Shown one piece after another: positions 41,860-53,036 of a stretch of 64,000 nucleotides of DNA. Location: contig OZ025789.1 of the NCBI GenBank assembly GCA_964019425.1, forward strand, positions 1,426,001 through 1,490,000, read 5' to 3'. The position numbers and the translations under genes were made by a program. Each line of letters begins with the position of its first letter. Position 1 is the first letter of the stretch. The DNA comes from Flectonema sp. DT1601 (taxonomy: Eukaryota > Euglenozoa > Diplonemea > Diplonemida > Diplonemidae). The notes beneath the pieces are model-generated. The model had not been told where the DNA came from, made no database searches, and saw nothing but the letters and a program-made list of their open reading frames with translations.

Positions 41860-43005
41860 ATGTCTGTACTGGCGGTGGTGACTGTCTTGTCGATATCATT
41901 ATTATGCAGCGACTCGATGTCTTGTAGTTTGAATGGTGAGTGTCAAGGTGGAAAATGTCATTGCAGACCTCCCTGGACTGGAAGTGAATGCGAAAAACTA
42001 GAAATAATTCCATTAAATGAATCGACTGGATATCATGTACAAGGAAATGCTTCTTGGGGAGGTAACTCTGTATTCGCAGACGGAAAATATCATTTATTCG
42101 TAGCTGAGATGGCAAATAACTGCGGGCTTGACAACTACGCGACCAACTCACAAGTAATTAGAGCGGAGTCTACTACTGCAAACGGACCTTTTAAATTTGC
42201 TCAAGTCGTGGTGTTACCTTTTGCACATAATCCAACCATCAGACAGGTTCCTGATGGAACTTTCCTTCTTTACTTTATTGGTGGCTCTCATTCTATTCCA
42301 AAGAACTGTTCATCAGGTGACGGTGTTGAAGTAACGGTTCCGATTCGAAGTGGAATATCCGTAGCCAGGAGTGAGTCGGTGTATGGTCCTTGGGATGTCA
42401 ATGATGTGTTATTTGATGAAAAAACTGTAAATCAATCAAAGTGGCTTCAAAAAGGATTTACCAATCCAAGTCCACACATCTTCCCAAATGGAACCGTTAC
42501 TTTAGCATTTCAAGCGCAGCCTAATGGGAAGCATTCTGAATTGATTGGTATCGCTCGGGCTAGTTCTTGGAATTCAACTTACGTATTATTAACTGGTGAG
42601 CCAGTTATAAATAATGATCCAAACCTTTGTATTGCAGGTATGGGTGAAGATCCTTTCTTATGGCAAGATGACTTGGGATGGCATTTATTAATTCATGGGA
42701 TGTGTCCATCAGGTTTTATGAATTCTGTCTACGCATTCTCTGATAATGATTGCATCACATGGAAGACGTCATCTCATCCTCCGTATTCTTATGATGTCAG
42801 AACTACAACTGGAACTCACTTTTTTTGGAGAATGGAACGTCCTCAACTCGCCTTCAGCAGCTATGATACCACCACAGGATATGCTCTCAACCCAACAACA
42901 CTTTATAATGGTGTTTGTAATAAAGAAAACTGTCTTGATAATCCTGGGAAACGACCAAATTTAAATTGGCAGACTTGGACGATTGCGAGAGTCTTGAAAC
43001 GGTAG
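41860..43005 (+). CDS. Secreted EGF-like / GH43-like beta-propeller protein
   Basis: 381 residues from ATG 41860. The same frame is open further upstream, but the segment from this Met gives a proper signal peptide (MSVLAVVTVLSISLLC). An EGF-like module follows (CSLNGECQGGKCHCRPPWTG). The rest looks like a five-bladed propeller of the GH43/GH32 type: HNPTIRQVPDGTFLLYFIG, NPSPHIFPNGTVTLAF and GEDPFLWQDDLGWHLLIHG mark blades. Several N-glycosylation sequons are present (NAS, NCS, NST). The first-blade catalytic Asp of typical GH43 enzymes is not obvious (SWGGNSVF). It is a secreted glycan-active or glycan-binding protein; activity is uncertain. Confidence 0.75.
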   Translation: MSVLAVVTVLSISLLCSDSMSCSLNGECQGGKCHCRPPWTGSECEKLEIIPLNESTGYHVQGNASWGGNSVFADGKYHLFVAEMANNCGLDNYATNSQVIRAESTTANGPFKFAQVVVLPFAHNPTIRQVPDGTFLLYFIGGSHSIPKNCSSGDGVEVTVPIRSGISVARSESVYGPWDVNDVLFDEKTVNQSKWLQKGFTNPSPHIFPNGTVTLAFQAQPNGKHSELIGIARASSWNSTYVLLTGEPVINNDPNLCIAGMGEDPFLWQDDLGWHLLIHGMCPSGFMNSVYAFSDNDCITWKTSSHPPYSYDVRTTTGTHFFWRMERPQLAFSSYDTTTGYALNPTTLYNGVCNKENCLDNPGKRPNLNWQTWTIARVLKR

Positions 43006-43497
43006 TTGTTTTTTTTTCTTCTTATTTTTTCACGCCGTTTCGATAATCATGGCTTTTATATTATATTTACCAACGTTTACTGTCTACTTTCAGCTCTCAA
43101 AAAAGGGTTTGATTTTTTAATTGATTTTTTAGTGATGTATACCTGCACACTGTTGGTGTTGGACATTTGTTATTTTTAAGAAATTTTTTTCTTTGTAAAG
43201 TTTCTTTTCTGAGGGAATCCCTTCTGATAGTAACTTATCCGTTTAATCGTTTTTATTTATTTTATTTCTTCTGATAAAAAGAAAGCACCTGTTTGAGTGC
43301 TGAGTTCTATTAAAGTTTACCAACTCACAAGTTGCATTGCTGTCATGTTATGGTGCTGGCTACTCATTCCCAGTGACTAGTATCTGTGGTAGACGTTGTG
43401 GTGTTGTTTTTGTATCACACGAATGTATAAACGAATTATAAATATTATTTATTTATCAGATCAGCCATCACGCAGTGTTTTGGCTGCAGCAGATAAC

Positions 43498-45580
43498 ATG
43501 GCGACTTCCTCATCAACAGCTGATCAACAACAGAGTGATGACAAGCCATCCAACAGTGGTACTGCATTTCGAATTGGAAGCTATGTGTTGGGAGAGACTC
43601 TGGGAAAGGGAAGTTTTGGAAAAGTAAAATTAGCGACTCACGAGATCACGGGTCACAAGGTCGCTGTAAAGATTCTAAACAGACAAAAGATAAAGAGTTC
43701 TCACGTAGACAAGAAAGTAAAACGTGAAATAGCTGTTCTAAAACTATTCAGACACCCTCACATAATTCGATTATACGACGTCATGGAGACGTCAACTGAT
43801 ATCTTCATGTGTATGGAATACGGAAGTAGAGGAGAGTTGTTTGATTACATTGTTAAGAATGGAAAGCTTCACGAGGGTACCGCAAGAAGGTTTTTCCAGC
43901 AAATCGTCTGCGGAGTTGAATATTGTCATTTATATAAAGTAGCTCACAGAGATTTAAAACCTGAAAACCTACTACTTGACGCTGACCTGAACGTGAAATT
44001 AGCTGATTTTGGTCTGAGTAACCTAATGACTGACGGAGACTTTTTAAAGACTTCATGCGGATCTCCCAACTATGCTGCTCCAGAAGTAATATCTGGTCAG
44101 TTGTATGCCGGTCCTGAAGTAGATGTATGGTCGTGTGGTGTCATTCTATACGCATTGCTGTGTGGACGGCTACCTTTCGATGAGGACACCATCCCTGCAT
44201 TGTTTCAACGAATTAAAGCGGGAAAGTATAAATTATCAAGTTATCTATCTAAAGGACCCAGAGAGATTATTCAAAAGATTCTCGTAGTGGATCCAATGAG
44301 AAGAATGACAATAAAAGAAATCAAAGCAACGGATTGGTTTCAAACAGACTTTCCAATTTACCTAAGAGACTATGAAATATCAGGAGATGATGACTCCGGT
44401 ATTGATATGGAAGTTGTTAAAATAGTTGTTAAGAAACTTGACACTACCGAGGAAGCCGTCTTGAAGTCTCTTCAAGATGATCCAAAGAACCCCTCTGATC
44501 CTTCTCTTGATATTGTCTTAGCGTACAAAATACTCCGCGATAATAATCTAAAAAAACAAATGAGTGAATCTCGTAAAGAGATGGGAACTACTTCAGAAGT
44601 TGAATCGCCAGCCCCCGCCGGTAAAGATCAGCAAAACAATCGGATGGCAAATAACCAGCTGAAGTCAAGTCCTGTAATCGATATTTTGATGCAAATGTCA
44701 GCATCTCATACGAAGTCAAGATATAATAAAGCGAAGTTTGTGGCGCCGTCAAGCGTACCGTCCTCGTCAGGTCCGTTTTCGGGAGCGATGGGAGTTGGGA
44801 AGATCCCAATATCATGTTCTCCACCATTTAGATATAATATGAAATCTCACATGGGTGCTGGAATGGCTCATTCAGCTCCAGGAACAGGAGGAGTTGTAAT
44901 GAGTCATAGTATGCCTGTTGCTATGATGGGGAAGTCGTATGTTACTTCACCAACTGGAGTCCCACATGGAACTACTCCAGGTAATGATTTAATGTTTCCA
45001 ATGCCTGAATCACCTGATCCAAGTCAAGAAGGTGTTCCAACTGTTGGATCTCAAGATATGGATGCCTCTGATGTACTCGACGACCACGGCTACCTCGCAC
45101 AACAAGGTTGCGGTTGGCGACTCGGTCTCATGTCGGAGCTTCGTTCAAACTCCATCATGACTGCGATATATGAAGTCCTCGCTGGTAAGGGTTTGATTTG
45201 GAAGGTTTGTTTTTATATCTTCACTGCTGATGGTCTACATTGACTTTAATTGAAAACAACACAATTAACCTTATCCTCTTCGTAGTACACACTTTCTACA
45301 ATTCATAAAAACAGGTCGTCAGTGCATACCAACTGACTGTAAAGAGAACAGATCACAAACCAGGAATGCCTAAGATTGGAATTCGATTATATAGAATGCA
45401 CGATCGTCACGATAGGGTTTGTAATTATTGTTTTAATATAAACATAAATATACTCAACAACGTTACAACTAACACAAACAGGGATTACTAATTGATTTGT
45501 CTCGTATCGATGGTCACATGATATCAACGATGGATCTGATTGCTGAGCTCTACGACACGTTCCAAACGAAACTCGTGTAG
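43498..45580 (+). CDS. SNF1/AMPK alpha catalytic subunit
   Basis: Energy-sensing Ser/Thr kinase. Exons are 43498-45204, 45315-45416 and 45482-45580, giving 635 residues. ATG 43498 is chosen over the upstream frame because it gives the normal short N-terminus. The kinase domain (about 22-275) has [31 protein letters not shown] and the LKB1-type activation loop LKTSCGSPNYAAPE. A UBA-like autoinhibitory region follows (VVKKLDTTEEAVLKSL). A Met/Ser/Pro-rich linker leads to a C-terminal KA1-like domain (GWRLGLMSELRSNSIM; then YQLTVKRTDHK, GIRLYRMHDRHD) that binds beta and gamma subunits. The last two exons are needed to complete it, and both splice in phase 0. Family identity is firm. Confidence 0.93.
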
Positions 45581-47202
45581 AATCCCTCGGAGTAAATGCA
45601 TCACTTTGACGTCGGTGAAAAAACCTTTTTAATTTCACAGTCGTTATCGGGGTGTCATGTCCAGAGATTTTTTACATCCGAGTGGTGAATTAGTATATCG
45701 CTTTCCGTGTAGCAGCAGTTGCACATATGAAACGCGTGCTGAGCAGAAGCATTCTGACCGACAGACGAGGGGGACATCTCAGATGGTATTTTATAGAACT
45801 GGTTTGGTTTTTCCACAAAGTGTTGAATCAGCCTTTCAGGTAAATTTGCCATGAAAAGTAGTGTTTTTTTTTTTTTTTTTTACTATACTGGAAATAACAC
45901 AAAGGTTTTCCGCCTTGGTATTACCAGTGAGGGGAAAGAAAAAGGAGAAGAAGAGTGATGGCATTCTGCGATTATTATTTACGAGTCGAGTCTTCAGTTG
46001 ATTGTCGAGTTCGGTATCTCTGTTTGAGTTCGTTTTGTTCTACAAATTTGAAATCCTTTGATTGAGGAGTGAGTTTTTATTTTTTACTTTTATTTATGTT
46101 GTTTTGTAGTTAACACTTCGTTGTATTCTACTTTCGGTTTCGGTCCCTTTTCCACCCCTCGTGCGATTTGGAGCAGTTCAATTGTAACTGTTCGATCCCC
46201 GGTCTGCTTATCAATTTATTGTTCTTTCTATCTGTTTGCTTCAGTTCATTGAATGTGTTGCGGCTGTAAAACGTTTCTTTTTTTTTTTTTTCCTTTTTTT
46301 TTATTGTTGCTGTGGAGGTAGGGGAGGATGGGGAGGATAGGAAGGAGACTCATGAAGCTTCTTTATTGATATTGATAACACCTCCGCTTCGATGTAGGTG
46401 GTGACCACTTCCTTCCGTAGTCTGCGGATGTTAAATTCTGTCATCTTCCAAACCTTTTCAGCAGCTCTCCTGATTGTTTCCAATCTCTTGTACTATTGTC
46501 GCTACGTCCTCGTCATTTTTTCTAATTCTTGCCTTGCACGTCAGTTAGATAAGGTTCGTATTTTTATTACGTGGGTGGTTGTTTTTGATTATTATTTTTT
46601 TTTTTTTTTTTACTGTTTCTACTCAAACCTTTCCTTCATCAAAAAAAAAAATGAATGCTTTTGAAAATGTTTGCATAACTGGAAAGGAGGACATCTCTTT
46701 TCTTTTCGTACTTGCAAACCCGCAGTGTGCCAGTTAAGGGTACTTTGACCGACAATTCTCTTTAGAAATTATCTCGGATAAACGAGAGAGGGAAGGGGGG
46801 GAAGCCTCTTGCTAAATTGAACAGCCAAACAGCTAGTATTCGTTTAAAAAAGTAAAATAAAAAAAAGGAATGGGAATGGAAATTGATAATAAAAGTGGAA
46901 CTCACATCCTTGCAAGTCTCGTCGGTAACCACGAGCGACGAAAAAAAAAAAGGAAATTCGTGATTGTTCACTGCCTTGAGAAAACCTGAGGTAAACAAAA
47001 AAAAAAAAAAAAAAAAAACGAGTATTTACGAAAAGTTACTTAATACAGCTGCCACAATTATAATGTTTTTTTTTTTTTTTTTATTATCCAAAAAAACAGA
47101 AATCCATTATCAGATTGTGTTAGAGAAAGCAGACTGGATAATGATCACTTATATCGTCGACTAAATCTCATAGCTGTAAATCCACAACAGGTAATTAAAT
47201 AA
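45581..47202. other. 1.6-kb spacer
   Basis: T-rich with several long homopolymers (about 45863, 46279, 46590, 46998, 47066). A minus-strand frame at about 46301-46492 (RRAAEKVWKMTEFNIRRLRK) looks helical, but has no ATG and ends in a Pro/Gln stretch. Nothing is firm enough to call. Confidence 0.35.
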
Positions 47203-48120
47203 ATGCTACACAGAGGGAGATGGCAACAATATCGTTTCTTGAATGAAAAGCTCAGACCTAATGGAGCTTCAAAGATTGCATTATTTATTGACGGAGATAA
47301 TATTCAGTCACTAGCATTGCATAGAGCTTTAGGGATGTTGGTGGGGTATGGGAATGTTGTACTTCAGAGGTGTTATGTTGTGGACTCTGGAAGACATACA
47401 TCTGAGTGGTTGAGAACCAGTAGAAAGTATCCGTTGCAGATGGTGGAAGTTGAAGATTGTTCGGAAGCTGTCGATATTCGCATGGCGTATGATATTGGAT
47501 CACTTCTCGAAAAGAAAATAGTTTCAACTATCGCTCTGATGACTTCAGATACTGATTTCTCACCCGTCGCTAATCACATCAAACTAATGGGAGGTGTTTG
47601 CTTTGCATTTGGAGACGCTAAGAATACTAATTCACAATTCAAGAGATCAGTTGATCAATTCTTTTCACTAAATAGCTTCATAGGATCTTCTGAGTCACAG
47701 AATTCAACACCTGAAGAATGGACTCCACTGAAACCTAATAAGAGAAGAATAATTACAGGTCAGTCTGCATTGGCTGCTGAATACATAGCGAAGGCTGACG
47801 TCGGATCAATTAAAGCCCCTTTTCGATATCAAGAACCGATGGATTTACCTCCTGCGATATTTGATAATGTTTTTGATGGAAGGGTTCCTCTAATCAAACC
47901 TGAGATATCAACACCTGTCGTACCCGTAACTCCAAAGCCAACAGTTGGTGAAATACGTCTTCAACAGGCGGCAGAACAGTATAATCATTTTAATAAAGTC
48001 GACTCTTTTAATAAGCCATCAAAGCAGCCGGAGATTGGCAATCCTTTCGATAAGAAATTAAAAACTCAAACTGTCGATGATTCGGTTGATTTTTTAAAGA
48101 ACAACAATCCAATGTTCTAA
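47203..48120 (+). CDS. NYN-domain (LabA/DUF88-like) putative ribonuclease
   Basis: 305 residues. Residues about 20-165 form a NYN/PIN-like fold: IALFIDGDNIQ supplies the first acidic pair, EAVDIRMAYDI the middle Asp residues, and MTSDTDFSPVANHIKLMG the last acidic cluster. FGDAKNTN follows. These acidic residues form the metal site in NYN nucleases that process or degrade RNA. The C-terminal half is Pro/Lys-rich and probably disordered. An acceptor-like CACAACAG lies 13 bp before the ATG, so a 5' non-coding exon may exist. Confidence 0.82.
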   Translation: MLHRGRWQQYRFLNEKLRPNGASKIALFIDGDNIQSLALHRALGMLVGYGNVVLQRCYVVDSGRHTSEWLRTSRKYPLQMVEVEDCSEAVDIRMAYDIGSLLEKKIVSTIALMTSDTDFSPVANHIKLMGGVCFAFGDAKNTNSQFKRSVDQFFSLNSFIGSSESQNSTPEEWTPLKPNKRRIITGQSALAAEYIAKADVGSIKAPFRYQEPMDLPPAIFDNVFDGRVPLIKPEISTPVVPVTPKPTVGEIRLQQAAEQYNHFNKVDSFNKPSKQPEIGNPFDKKLKTQTVDDSVDFLKNNNPMF

Positions 48121-48303
48121 TCGACAAACTGTTGGGAGGGTTTCCTCTTCGCCATCACTCTACTGTACTACTCATCGTAGATTATTTATGTGACTTATTT
48201 CGTTGAATCGAATTTCATTTGTTCGCGGTATCTGCTGAAGTCGTCGGGAGTGCGTATTAAAATATTTTATTCATTTTCTTAATTACTTTTATAGACTAGA
48301 ATA

Positions 48304-49533
48304 ATGAAAACACATGCCAGGTTCTTTCGATCTGCTCCAGCTGATTTTTCAGCTTCACCTCAGCAACCTGGAAAGCCACGTCAAGAATATGATACTAAAT
48401 ATGACTCGGGGAAGAAGAGAAAACGGACGGCGATGTTCGATACCTTTTCTGCGGTAAAAGATTTAACGAGGGGAGGATTTAATCAAAATCAAAGTGAAAC
48501 AATGATGAGAGCTTGGGATACTAACTTGTATGATCTTCAAAAGAGAATGGAATACAGTTGCGTACCCCGCGACACTTTCACAAGAGAAACACAACGACAA
48601 TGGAGTGAACTCGACAGCATGCGAAGAGATATTTTAGTAATGGAAAAGACTCATCTCTTCAACTTACGCAGAGAGTTTGAAAAGTACAAAATGACAAGCG
48701 AGGGGCACACCAGTAAATGGGACAGCGAACTGCAAAAACTCGAAAACGGAAACAAACTTGACCAAAACTTGTTAAAGAGTAAAATGCAATCAGAAGTAGC
48801 TAAAGCGATAGAATCCTTCGAATTGAAATTAACTGCAGAGATGGCACGAATAGAAAACGTCTTTGAAAATAGAGTCCAAAGAGAAGTATCGCAGGCAAAA
48901 CTTGACGCCTATCGTACGATGGTAACGTTAGCTGTGGCTCTGACAACATTAGTAATTACCTACTTGAGATTCTTCCCGGCTGCTATCCCTGAAAAGCCGT
49001 CTACTCCTGAAAGACAAGAATCAACATTACCGATGGCTGCATTAATACCTCAGCAGCCAGCTGTTCAAACAGTTCATCTGCCTGCAGTTCCGAATGCTGC
49101 TGTTCACTACCCGACAACACACGCTGCATTCCAACAGAGTGCTGCAGCAGCTGTTCCTCAGCAGGCAGCTCCACAACCTCCTCCACAACAGCATCAGCAA
49201 TTTAATCATCCGACTTCGTATCAAGTTCCATCAATTACTACTCCAGCAGCTCCTTGTGTCCCTCAAGGAGTCGTTGAGCGTGAAGTGACGGTAGTGAAAT
49301 CGGTAGTTCCACAAGTGCAGCAGCAGCCTCCTTTGTACCAACTTCCTTCAACTAGTACCCCAGCAACTCAAACAGCTCCAATCCCACAAGTGGTCGCAGA
49401 GTCCCTGCCGGAAGCAGTCGCAGCACCGCAGTCTGCGACACTAAAACAAATTCCTCCAACGTCTCCAACTCACGTTCAGACTCAATATCCTCCTGCAGTT
49501 GAACCCACTGCCAGTAACACCAACCTGAAGTAA
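48304..49533 (+). CDS. CCDC90/MCUR1-family (DUF1640) mitochondrial coiled-coil protein
   Basis: 409 residues. The N-terminus is basic and could target mitochondria. Residues about 40-215 match the CCDC90/FMP32 layout: FDTFSAVKDLTRGGFNQNQS, the helix with ELDSMRRDILVMEKTHLFNL, then KLDQNLLKSKMQSEVAKAI as a coiled coil. A transmembrane helix (TMVTLAVALTTLVITYLRFF) follows near residue 215. Relatives in animals support calcium-uniporter or respiratory-complex assembly in the inner membrane. Unusually, about 180 residues of Gln/Pro/Ala-rich low-complexity sequence follow the helix; relatives normally end within a few residues. Such a tail would face the intermembrane space or cytosol. Confidence 0.78.
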   Translation: MKTHARFFRSAPADFSASPQQPGKPRQEYDTKYDSGKKRKRTAMFDTFSAVKDLTRGGFNQNQSETMMRAWDTNLYDLQKRMEYSCVPRDTFTRETQRQWSELDSMRRDILVMEKTHLFNLRREFEKYKMTSEGHTSKWDSELQKLENGNKLDQNLLKSKMQSEVAKAIESFELKLTAEMARIENVFENRVQREVSQAKLDAYRTMVTLAVALTTLVITYLRFFPAAIPEKPSTPERQESTLPMAALIPQQPAVQTVHLPAVPNAAVHYPTTHAAFQQSAAAAVPQQAAPQPPPQQHQQFNHPTSYQVPSITTPAAPCVPQGVVEREVTVVKSVVPQVQQQPPLYQLPSTSTPATQTAPIPQVVAESLPEAVAAPQSATLKQIPPTSPTHVQTQYPPAVEPTASNTNLK

Positions 49534-50450
49534 GACTTTTGTTTGATAAGAATTAATGAAACAAACCCCTTTTGTTATCACCCCTTTCTGTCACTACGGA
49601 GGTTGTTTGTTGTAAGAAATTTGTTTAAAGTAATCGACAAACAACTACGTGAGTCTCAGAAAATGTGTCTGAGCGTTAGTAAGAAATGAATGTAATCTGA
49701 TGTGTCTGCTGACACACAAAATCTAACTTTTCAAGTTGTTTTATAAATTGACGGCTGCGGTTGTCCAGCGTACCAATCCGGGCACGCGAAACTAACAAAG
49801 CAACCAGCGGTCTGCAGTATGATCCTTTGCGGGAAGTAGTAATAACTGATGGTAATAATGGTAAGATGGTATTATTCAAATCTAAGGTCGAATAGTACCA
49901 AACCCTCTTCTGATAATAATATTCTTATTGAGGATGAAGAGGGGTGTTCTATATTTGGAGAAGTCCGTCAAAACTCGCAGCCTAGCGTGCAGCGCAGGCT
50001 GGGTTTCGTGTACTGAACTACTATTTTAACACATTCTCTCATATTTGTACTTAAACATGACTGTTGGTATCTTTAATTAGATATCTCAGTTTAGTTGTAT
50101 TTGTTCTGTGATGTAGTTAACTGGAATCGGTTCTCAGTTTCTATTTGGAGATGAGATCTGATGAAAGCTTCCAGTACTGGTCTGGTTGACTTCAAACTTG
50201 TTTTGTTTTAAAAAGTAGGGGAAGGTAATAAATTGTGTTCCTCGTTCTATGATTCCCTTTTTCCTTTCCTTTCGAGGGGGGGGAAAAGAAGAAAAGCCGG
50301 CTTTTTCTTTTTTTGCCGAATGTGTACCAACCATTTTTTTGTTTTGTTTTTTTTTACTCCGACTCGCTCGATGCGAAGATATCCGCAAAAATTCGTCGAT
50401 TGAAAATATCCCTCAGATCATAAATACATTCATCTACAGGTCTCTTGTGT
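49534..50450. other. 0.9-kb spacer with strong hairpin
   Basis: Bases 49978-50001 form a hairpin (CAGCCT, bulged A, GCG; loop TGCAG; CGC, AGGCTG). A GC-richer block (about 49750-49840) lies upstream. Otherwise AT-rich, with no credible coding frame. Confidence 0.4.
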
Positions 50451-50724
<274 letters not shown>

Positions 50725-50786
50725 ACATAACAGATAACGGATAACGGATATACTTCCTTTAGTAGGCTGCCAATCGTGTAACAAAA

Positions 50787-51410
50787 ATGAACGAAATGGA
50801 GGATGCAGCCTTCCGATACTCAGCGCTGAAAAAGCGTCTTGGGCTTGTAAAGCATCATAAAGAAGAAGTCATCCGATGGGATAATGGTGTCAAGGAAGAA
50901 ATCCAACAGTACCGTAAAGACTTAGATGTAAAGCGACGTATTGACGTTTCAAAAGAAAATGAGAATTTAAGAAAACAGGACGAAATAGGAGAACAGTTCA
51001 TCGTATTGGAACGGGAAGAGATAAGAAAAGAGAAGCTTCTCAATAATTGGAACGACAGCTGGTGTTTCATACGACAAAAGGAAGCGAAACAGAACTATGA
51101 AAACAGTCTTCTCGATCACTTTATTTCAGTGTTTATTCTTGAAGAAGCACAGAGTAGAATTGCACTTGAGCGAGCTCATGGAAGATCACTCCACACGTTG
51201 AAATATGAAACTTTAAAGTCGTGGAACTGTTTCTATAATACTTCTGATTGGTATCAAGACTGGGAATCGAATTACTCCAAAAACTGGAACTCGAATCTAA
51301 AACTGGCCCATCAGGCGAGACAGGCTGCCGAACAATCAAAAGCGGATGCCGTGGCTACCGAGATTTCCTTGAAAAGGAAACTGGTGCGCACTATGACCCC
51401 CCCGACTTGA
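50787..51410 (+). CDS. Coiled-coil unknown protein, 207 residues
   Basis: A highly charged helical protein (KKRLGLVKHHKEEVIRWDNG; KRRIDVSKENENLRKQDEIG) with many Trp and Tyr residues in the last third (WNCFYNTSDWYQDWESNYSK). I recognise no family. The start ATG lies in AAAAATGAACG. The C-terminus is not certain, because a donor-like site may end the exon near the Lys-rich end before the TPPT stop. It is probably a structural protein of the cytoskeleton. Confidence 0.6.
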   Translation: MNEMEDAAFRYSALKKRLGLVKHHKEEVIRWDNGVKEEIQQYRKDLDVKRRIDVSKENENLRKQDEIGEQFIVLEREEIRKEKLLNNWNDSWCFIRQKEAKQNYENSLLDHFISVFILEEAQSRIALERAHGRSLHTLKYETLKSWNCFYNTSDWYQDWESNYSKNWNSNLKLAHQARQAAEQSKADAVATEISLKRKLVRTMTPPT

Positions 51411-51597
51411 TAATATTTACTATTTACACAAACAAAGATGTTGTTTCTGATGATTAGTTTCATTAGTCAAGTGGAACAACATATTTTGCCACTCACATGA
51501 GTGTTGCCGCCTTTGATAAAACTATTGTTGAAAAAGTTTGTCGTGAATGTATTTAATATTTAACTTCCTTTCAAAGTACTCAGTTCCACCCCGAAAG

Positions 51598-52490
51598 ATG
51601 TCGTTGTGTGACTCGCCACAAAAGAGAGGGCGAGAGAGTTACCGACCTGTTAGTGTGATGCCGTCAGCGAGGAGAAGCTTTAGTAATACCAGCAGGGCTT
51701 CAATCGGTTCTGTTGGGAGAAGATCTTTAGGCGGGAATTCATCTGTGGAAAGGAGACCATTACATCAGCCAAGGCGAGTAGCAGAGAAGTATGTGAGTGC
51801 GAAAGATAAAGCTGATCAAAGAGCTAGAGAACAGTTAATAAAAGCGAGGAAGAATAGACGAATGGAGGGACTCAGTAGAGACAAAAGACGAGTGACTCAG
51901 CCAGCTACTTACTCAGAACTAGCTGCTCCAATCGAACAACAACAGCAGCAGCCACAAGCTCCAACAGCTCCAACACCAGCAGAGGCCCCAAAACCCTTTT
52001 CATTACTAAGTATTACATACAGCAACCTAATTGAATCCATGGGTCGCTTTATCAAAGCACCTGTAGAGGAACCAGTTCCGGAAAGTCGTGAAACCCGTCT
52101 CGCGACTCTGAGAGATCGTCGAAAACGGGAGAAGATGCAACCTGTTGTTGAGGAGCAGCCTCCACCAGAATCTGAATTCGATTTAAATGATTTGCCTTGC
52201 GATGAGGATTTCGCACCACCAGCAGCTCTTCCTCGAAAGTCTCTTCAAGACCGTCGTCTTGAAAGACAGCGTCAGAAAGCCAAGGCATCTGAGGCAACAA
52301 GTCCTCCTGGTAGTGATCAGGTATATTTATTGCCATGATTCTTCATTTTATGTATCCAAAATAACAACAACAACAATAACAAACACAGAACTCGCGGTAT
52401 GACAACCTCCTGCAGCAGACTAAACGTCCTCGTTATTCAGTCAGTGCCAGAGTGGAAGCAAATCCGGATGACGTTTCGGAAACTGATTAG
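51598..52490 (+). CDS. Basic Ser/Arg- and Pro-rich unknown protein
   Basis: Exons 51598-52320 and 52389-52490 give 274 residues. The intron (GTATAT...AAACACAG) contains a short CAA run. The N-terminal 90 residues are Ser/Arg-rich (SARRSFSNTSRASIGSVGRR) and the middle has Gln/Pro tracts. Later come basic helices (ETRLATLRDRRKREKM; LQDRRLERQRQKAKA), and exon 2 adds NSRYDNLLQQTKRPRYSVSA. The composition suggests a nuclear or chromatin/cytoskeleton-linked, regulated disordered protein. No family recognised. Confidence 0.65.
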
Positions 52491-53036
52491 TAGTCATCTG
52501 TATCATCCTGCCGTCTGACCTTCAGTTGTTTATTTGTTGTGGTTTGGAACAGTCACGAGAAAAAGTAATATTTCCCATCCGTGAAGAGATGTTCGTCTCT
52601 TTTCGAAGTTGTTAAATTTATTGAAAAAAATATTTACGTCCTTTGTCCGTTTTTTTTTGTGATACTCGACAACTGCGGTAATAAAAAAAAAAAAAAAAGA
52701 AAGAAAGTAATATTGTAACCCACCCCGTTGCCGAGGCGATCGAAGGAAAAAAAAACGAGTCTCCACCCTCTCATTAAAATAGAACAAAAATGTATCTTTT
52801 TTTTTATTTTATTATTATTATTTAAGTATCCCCTCTTAGATATTGGCATTAGAGCCGTTTTATGCTGGTTTTTGGTTAAAATAGCCAACCATCAGTATTA
52901 TTGTTGGCAAGCCTTTACAATTTTTTTTTGTTTTTTGTTTTTCTAAAAATTCTAATTTACTTTTTCTAACGCAGGGCGGGGGTGGGGGAGAGGGCCTTTA
53001 TAACGACGACTAAAAGTTAACAAATTATAAGCCATA

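Noticed and set aside
46301-46492. Minus-strand helical-looking frame
   Set aside because: No ATG, short, ends in a Pro/Gln run; no neighbouring exon could be placed.
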